Shown here: positions 60,499-64,000 of the stretch, piece after piece
Numbering within the stretch: position 1 is the first letter of the stretch
How the letters are laid out: each line of letters begins with the position of its first letter
Assembly (NCBI RefSeq): GCF_900111685.1
Contig: NZ_FOHX01000024.1
Coordinates: 82,832 to 146,831, forward strand
Origin: Nonomuraea wenchangensis
GTDB lineage: Bacteria; Actinomycetota; Actinomycetes; Streptosporangiales; Streptosporangiaceae
Direction: 5' to 3'
Length of the DNA stretch: 64,000 nucleotides
Translations under genes and position numbers: made by a program
The notes under the pieces: generated by a model
Told to the model about the DNA's origin: nothing
The model's database searches: none
Seen by the model: the letters and a program-made list of their open reading frames with translations, nothing else

Positions 60499-60563
60499 TA
60501 GCGGGCCAGAGCCCGGCCGTGGCGGATGCGGATGAAAACCTGGCAGGAGAACATCGAGGTCAT
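60498..60563 (-). CDS. Putative Erm leader peptide (21 residues)
   Basis: A 21-codon ORF: MTSMFSCQVF then IRIRHGRALAR and TAG, ending 97 bp before the erm-type start. GGTGG lies four bases before the ATG. It contains the R-I-R (+x+) motif that makes ribosomes stall with macrolides, preceded by Phe-Ile, like the F-L-R-L-R of the corynebacterial ErmX leader as I remember it. Stalling would free the erm start from the downstream hairpins. The peptide is too short for usual gene calls; function is inferred from position and motif. Confidence 0.6.
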   Translation of the reverse strand: MTSMFSCQVFIRIRHGRALAR

Positions 60564-60705
60564 GGCGCCACCATAGGAGCGCCCCACACGACGGGGCAAC
60601 GCAATTTCCGCCCCCCGCCCCGCCCGCGTCCGATTTCCACAAGAACGCGGCGAGAGGCAGCGGCTAGCGTCCCGGTGACGGACCGCTCACGAAGGGACCT
60701 TGACG

Positions 60706-61563
60706 ATGGACGTGCTTGATCGCGCTGAGAACTACCTTCAGCTGAATGCCAGGCTCCTCGACCGGCTGCGCTTCGCCGCGCTCTTCCGCGACGGCGACCG
60801 CCGGCGGGTGCTGGAGACGTTGCGCTGCTACCAGAACCCCGACGGCGGCTTCGGGCACGCCCTCGAACCCGACCTGCGCGGCCCCGGCAGCCAGCCCGAG
60901 CCGGTCGAGGTGGCCTTCTGGATCCTCGACGAACTGGACGCCTTCGACTCGCCCATGGTGCCCGCCGCCTGCGACTACCTCGCCGGCGTGACCACGCCCG
61001 ACGGCGGGGTGCCGTTCGTCCTGCCCTCCGTGCGGAACGACCCGCGCGCGCCCTGGTGGCAGACCGAGGACGACCCGCCCGGCAACCTCGTGCCGACGGC
61101 GTCCATCGCCGGACTGCTCCACAAGCACCGCGTCACCCATCCGTGGCTGGCCCCCGCCACCGCGTTCTGCTGGTCCGCGATCGCCGCCGTGACACAACCG
61201 AGCCCGTACGAGGCCCGCGCCATCGTGACCTTCCTCGACCTGACGCCCGAACGGGACCGCGCGGAGCGCGAGTTCGCGCGGCTGCGCGAGGCCATCCTCG
61301 CCACGGTCGCCTTCGATCCCGACACGCCCGGCGCCGCCCACTTCCCGCTCGACTTCGCCCCCGCCCCGCTCCGGCTGCCGCTCTTCGGCCAGGACGTCCT
61401 GGACCGTCACCTCGACGCGCTCCTCGCCCGGCAGTCCGCCGACGGCGGCTGGAACGGCAACTGGCAGATGTGGACACCCCTGGTCGAGCACGAATGGGGC
61501 GGCTACGTCACGGTCCACAACCTCAGGACCCTCCGCGCGTACGGCCGGCTCCCGTCCTCCTGA
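60706..61563 (+). CDS. Prenyltransferase/squalene-oxidase-repeat-like protein
   Basis: A 285-residue protein with alpha/alpha-barrel repeat motifs: LRCYQNPDGGFGHALEPDL and LLARQSADGGWNGNWQMW are QW-like repeats seen in squalene-hopene cyclases and prenyltransferases, but it is far too short for a cyclase and lacks the DXDD motif. Function unknown; related proteins in actinomycetes are annotated only as terpene cyclase/prenyltransferase repeat proteins. The ATG at 60706 is chosen with AAGGGA eight bases upstream; a TTG at 60700 also lies in frame. The 60564-60705 stretch upstream holds its promoter and that of the erm leader. Confidence 0.72.
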   Translation: MDVLDRAENYLQLNARLLDRLRFAALFRDGDRRRVLETLRCYQNPDGGFGHALEPDLRGPGSQPEPVEVAFWILDELDAFDSPMVPAACDYLAGVTTPDGGVPFVLPSVRNDPRAPWWQTEDDPPGNLVPTASIAGLLHKHRVTHPWLAPATAFCWSAIAAVTQPSPYEARAIVTFLDLTPERDRAEREFARLREAILATVAFDPDTPGAAHFPLDFAPAPLRLPLFGQDVLDRHLDALLARQSADGGWNGNWQMWTPLVEHEWGGYVTVHNLRTLRAYGRLPSS

Positions 61564-61588
61564 CCCTCCGACTGTCGGTGCCGTCCCG

Positions 61589-61594
61589 TACGTT
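61589..61594 (+). promoter_or_regulatory. Probable -10 element of the leaderless araC-type gene
   Basis: TACGTT (TANNNT) is followed by seven bases and the ATG at 61602, with no Shine-Dalgarno sequence between, fitting a leaderless transcript. No convincing -35 is seen. Confidence 0.4.
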
Positions 61595-61601
61595 GAACCG
61601 C

Positions 61602-62531
61602 ATGTACGAGGAACGGCCACCGGCACCCGACCTGGCCGCCCGTGTCGCCTGCCACTGGCACCATGTCAGCGAGTCGGGCAGCACCCAGCTCGTGGTGCCC
61701 GACGCCTGCGTGGACCTCATCTGGGGCCCCGGCGGCCTGTTCGTCGCAGGTCCCGACACCGGCCCCATGCCGACGGAGATGGCGACCGGAGACGTCTTCG
61801 TCGGCGTCCGCTTCCGGCCGGGCGCGGCGTCCGACCTCTTCGGCGTCCCCCTCCACACCCTGCGCGACCAGCGCGTCCCCCTGTCCGACCTACCGGCCGC
61901 CGCCCTCCTCGCGCCTGTCACGACTCCCGAACCCGCCACCCTCCTCGCCCCTCTCACCACCCCTGAACCCGCCACCCTCCTCGCCTCCATCACCCTCCAC
62001 CCCGCCGCCTCCACCACCCCCCACCCCCGGCCGGCCCTCCGGGCCGAGACGCCCGCGACCCGCACCGCACCCGACCTCGCCGCCAGGCACGCCACCCTGA
62101 CCGCCGCGACCCGCACTTTGCTGACCCACCCGACCACCCCCGCCCGCCCAGCCACCGAGGCCCGCGCGACTGCCCCCACCCGCTTGACCGACTCCACCCC
62201 GCCGGCCGACCCCGCCGCCCCGTTCATCGCCCGCGCCCTGCGGCACGGCCGGTCGGTGTCGGAGGTGGCCCGCGACCTCGGCCTCAGCGAACGCCAGCTC
62301 CACCGCCGCAGCCTGACCGCCTTCGGCTACGCCCCGAAAACCCTGCAACGCATCGTCCGCTTCCAGCGCGCCCTGCGCCTGGCCCGCGCCGGCGTCCCGT
62401 TCGCCACCGTCGCCGCCGAAGCCGGCTACGCCGACCAGGCTCACCTCTCCCACGAGGTCAAGCGCCTGAGCGGCGTCAGCTTGCGCACCCTCGCCCCGCC
62501 GCCGTCATTCGTCCTGCGGCTCCTTGCCTGA
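61602..62531 (+). CDS. AraC-family transcriptional regulator with DUF6597-type sensor domain
   Basis: A 309-residue regulator. The N-terminal domain (residues 1-90; LVVPDACVDLIWGPGG, GVRFRPGAASDLFGVP) is the DUF6597 type common with AraC. Residues 105-200 are a low-complexity Pro/Thr/Ala linker containing two copies of TTPEPATLLAP. The C-terminal AraC DNA-binding domain has two helix-turn-helix units (VSEVARDLGLSERQLHRRSL and FATVAAEAGYADQAHLSHEV). Ligand unknown. Its 3' end overlaps the convergent AI-2E gene by 27 bases. Confidence 0.88.
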   Translation: MYEERPPAPDLAARVACHWHHVSESGSTQLVVPDACVDLIWGPGGLFVAGPDTGPMPTEMATGDVFVGVRFRPGAASDLFGVPLHTLRDQRVPLSDLPAAALLAPVTTPEPATLLAPLTTPEPATLLASITLHPAASTTPHPRPALRAETPATRTAPDLAARHATLTAATRTLLTHPTTPARPATEARATAPTRLTDSTPPADPAAPFIARALRHGRSVSEVARDLGLSERQLHRRSLTAFGYAPKTLQRIVRFQRALRLARAGVPFATVAAEAGYADQAHLSHEVKRLSGVSLRTLAPPPSFVLRLLA

Positions 62532-63548
62532 CACCAGCGCCGCCGCCCACCTCGCACTCGGATCGCTGTCGATCAGCAACGCCCGCGCCAGCAGACTCAA
62601 CGGAATGGCCAGAATCGCGCCCAGCGGCCCGAGCACGAACGTCCACAACAACAACGACATGAACGTCATCGTCGTCGAGAGCCCCACCGCGTCCCCCAGG
62701 AACTTGGGCAGGATGAACGACTGCGTGACGACGTTGATGACGATGTAAGAGACGATGACCAGCACCATCGTCTTCACCCCGCCGTCCAGCAACGCCAGCA
62801 TCGCGGGTGGCACCAGTCCGATCACGAACCCCACGTTCGGGATGTAGTTGGTGATGAGCGCCAGCACCCCCCACAGCAGCGGAAGCGGCACCTGCAGAAT
62901 CGACAGGGCGATGACGTCGAGCACCGCGTTCAGCAACCCGAAGACCGTGGAGACGATCAGATAGCGCCGCGTCTTGTGCGCGAACGTCGCCAACGCCGTC
63001 ACCAGTTGCCCCCTGTTGCGCATGCCCGCCGTGAGGATCTTCGCCGTGATCGGCGCGTCCAGGCACATCGCCAGCAACAGCACCACGATGAGGAACAACC
63101 CCGTCAGGATTCCGAGCAGGCTCCCCAGCAGGGTCTGCGCCACCCCCAGCAGAGCGGCGGGATCGAACGCCTGCAGCGCCCGGTCGAGCACGTGGTTGCT
63201 GAGTCCGAACGAGGCCGCCTGCTTCTGCGCATCCGCGAGCAACTGCTGGAACTGGTGGGTGTAGTTGGGAAGCAGGTAGGTGAGTTGCATGATCGAGATG
63301 GTCAGGATGCCCACCATGCTCAGCAGCACCAGCACCACGATCAGGAAGGGCACAGCGACCTGCAGCCAGGCGGGCGCTCTTCTTTCTGCGAGCCATCCGC
63401 GCACGGGCGCGACCGCGATGACGAGGACCAGGGCCAGCACGACCGGCCCCACGATCGAGCTGACCTCACGCAGGCCGAACAGGGCGACCACCGCACTGGC
63501 GATGCCCACGAGGATGATGAGTGCCCTGGGCAGAGGTTGATCTCGCAC
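62505..63548 (-). CDS. AI-2E family transporter (second copy)
   Basis: A 347-residue polytopic protein with the AI-2E/PerM pattern: four N-terminal helices (IILVGIASAVVALFGL, IVGPVVLALVLVIAVAPV), a polar central domain (about 95-150), then helices containing RRYLIVSTVFGLLNAVLDV and ALITNYIPNVGFVIGLVPP. The conserved P-N-x-G turn here is a usual family mark. It shows low sequence resemblance to the member at 3426-4502. The start GTG at 63548 lies 31 bp beyond the start of the rRNA promoter region and points away from it. Confidence 0.88.
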   Translation of the reverse strand: MRDQPLPRALIILVGIASAVVALFGLREVSSIVGPVVLALVLVIAVAPVRGWLAERRAPAWLQVAVPFLIVVLVLLSMVGILTISIMQLTYLLPNYTHQFQQLLADAQKQAASFGLSNHVLDRALQAFDPAALLGVAQTLLGSLLGILTGLFLIVVLLLAMCLDAPITAKILTAGMRNRGQLVTALATFAHKTRRYLIVSTVFGLLNAVLDVIALSILQVPLPLLWGVLALITNYIPNVGFVIGLVPPAMLALLDGGVKTMVLVIVSYIVINVVTQSFILPKFLGDAVGLSTTMTFMSLLLWTFVLGPLGAILAIPLSLLARALLIDSDPSARWAAALVSGKEPQDE

Positions 63549-63588
63549 CCCGGGTTCCTACCCCGAGTGTGCGGAAGGAGCCGTCGAT

Positions 63589-63617
63589 TTGACGGTTGCG
63601 AGGACCGTACATAGAGT
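63589..63617 (+). promoter_or_regulatory. Probable rRNA operon promoter P1
   Basis: TTGACG (63589-63594), a 17-bp spacer and TAGAGT (63612-63617) form a near-consensus vegetative promoter directed right, toward the rRNA leader. No open frame lies between it and the end of the window, so it most likely drives the rRNA operon. Confidence 0.6.
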
Positions 63618-63788
63618 TCACCAGTCCCGAGAGGACGGCGGTGATCGTCGGCCTCACTTCGGGGACGACCTCCAGACACCTCCGCTTCGTTGGACGTACG
63701 CGCCCATGCGAATCGGCTGGTAAGTTAGAGGGGTTGCCCCGGAACGGGGCGCGGATTAATTCCAGCAGGTCGAGCAAGTCCGGTCAAT

Positions 63789-63817
63789 TTGACAGAGACT
63801 TGAACGGCTGAAAGAAT
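63789..63817 (+). promoter_or_regulatory. Probable rRNA operon promoter P2
   Basis: TTGACA (63789-63794) is separated by 17 bp from AAGAAT (63812-63817). The perfect -35 and spacing indicate a second vegetative promoter in tandem with P1, as is normal for actinomycete rrn operons. A TAAGTT box at 63721-63726 may mark a third start but lacks a -35. Confidence 0.6.
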
Positions 63818-63893
63818 TAAGACACAACGAAGACGAAATGAACGCCTCCGAGGCGGGGCCCGCAAGGGATTCCGGTGAGGAAGTACGCGTCCG

Positions 63894-64000
63894 TTTCTTG
63901 AGAACTCAACAGTGTGTTAAAAGCCAGTGCATGTGCATCACACATGTATGACCCCGTCATTTTTGACGGATTCTTGCTTGGATGATTCATCCGGACAAGC
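63894..64000 (+). other. rRNA operon leader, 16S gene expected just downstream
   Basis: TTTCTTGAGAACTCAACAG (from 63894) followed by TGTGTTAAAAGCC is the conserved leader element of actinomycete rRNA operons, lying in the region of antitermination and 16S precursor processing signals. Two small hairpins follow: CATGTG/CACATG (63930-63946) and CCGTCA-TTTT-TGACGG (63954-63969). The mature 16S rRNA does not start before base 64000. The stretch 63549-63893 contains only the promoters described; I see no coding sequence in it. Confidence 0.8.

Noticed and set aside
1..64000. CRISPR arrays, insertion sequences, integrase or prophage genes, tRNA genes
   Set aside because: No regularly spaced repeats, transposase or integrase motifs, terminal inverted repeats or cloverleaf sequences were noticed on reading; a dedicated tRNA/CRISPR scan was not possible.

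Overview
The window is very GC-rich, gene-dense DNA with frequent GTG/TTG starts and many 4-base start/stop overlaps. Its content (AfsR-type regulators, a DesK-type sensor kinase, secreted modular chitinases, inositol catabolism genes, an Erm-type methylase, and an rRNA leader carrying the actinomycete GAGAACTCAACAG element) points to a filamentous actinomycete, probably of the Streptosporangium/Nonomuraea type. The genus is an inference. No prophage, insertion sequence, CRISPR array or tRNA gene was recognised.

Layout. 1-4502: 3' part of rlmN, a small ABC exporter, a DivIVA-repeat protein, an acetyltransferase and an AI-2E-type permease. 4582-19411: a large inositol-centred divergon. The left arm (minus) is iolC, an unassigned (beta/alpha)8 enzyme, iolB and iolD. 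The right arm (plus) is a sugar ABC transporter (binding lipoprotein, two permeases, ATPase), a PHP-domain metallohydrolase, an IolE-like protein, a Gfo/Idh/MocA oxidoreductase and a GH38 alpha-mannosidase. The 207-bp spacer carries two TGTC-N2-GACA operators. I infer that the locus takes up and dismantles a glycosylated, possibly mannosylated and phosphorylated, inositol.

19447-20572: a nuclease-fold-like protein and a partial duplicate of its C-terminus. 20569-32714: nitrogen and polyamine catabolism: a PucR regulator divergent from an agmatinase-type ureohydrolase, an NCS1 permease and a cyclase-family hydrolase that looks frameshifted; then an Lrp regulator divergent from an aldehyde dehydrogenase, a complete PotABCD-type transporter and a PuuB-like FAD oxidase.

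32771-45278: a beta-lactamase-fold lipoprotein lacking its catalytic residues; a minus-strand group of shortened P450, PEP-mutase-family enzyme, AfsR-type regulator and MFS exporter; then membrane proteins, a GT4 glycosyltransferase and a sensor kinase without an adjacent response regulator but preceded by two matching palindromes. 45497-56509: a LysE exporter, a second AfsR-type regulator, a CocE-type hydrolase, a secreted M14 carboxypeptidase and two translationally coupled GH18 chitinases under a palindromic operator.

56493-64000: a shortened NarG-like protein, a GT87-like membrane protein, an Erm-type 23S rRNA methylase with a previously unannotated 21-codon leader peptide and attenuator-like hairpins, a terpene-cyclase-repeat protein, an AraC regulator, another AI-2E permease, and finally the promoters and leader of an rRNA operon whose 16S gene lies just beyond the right edge.
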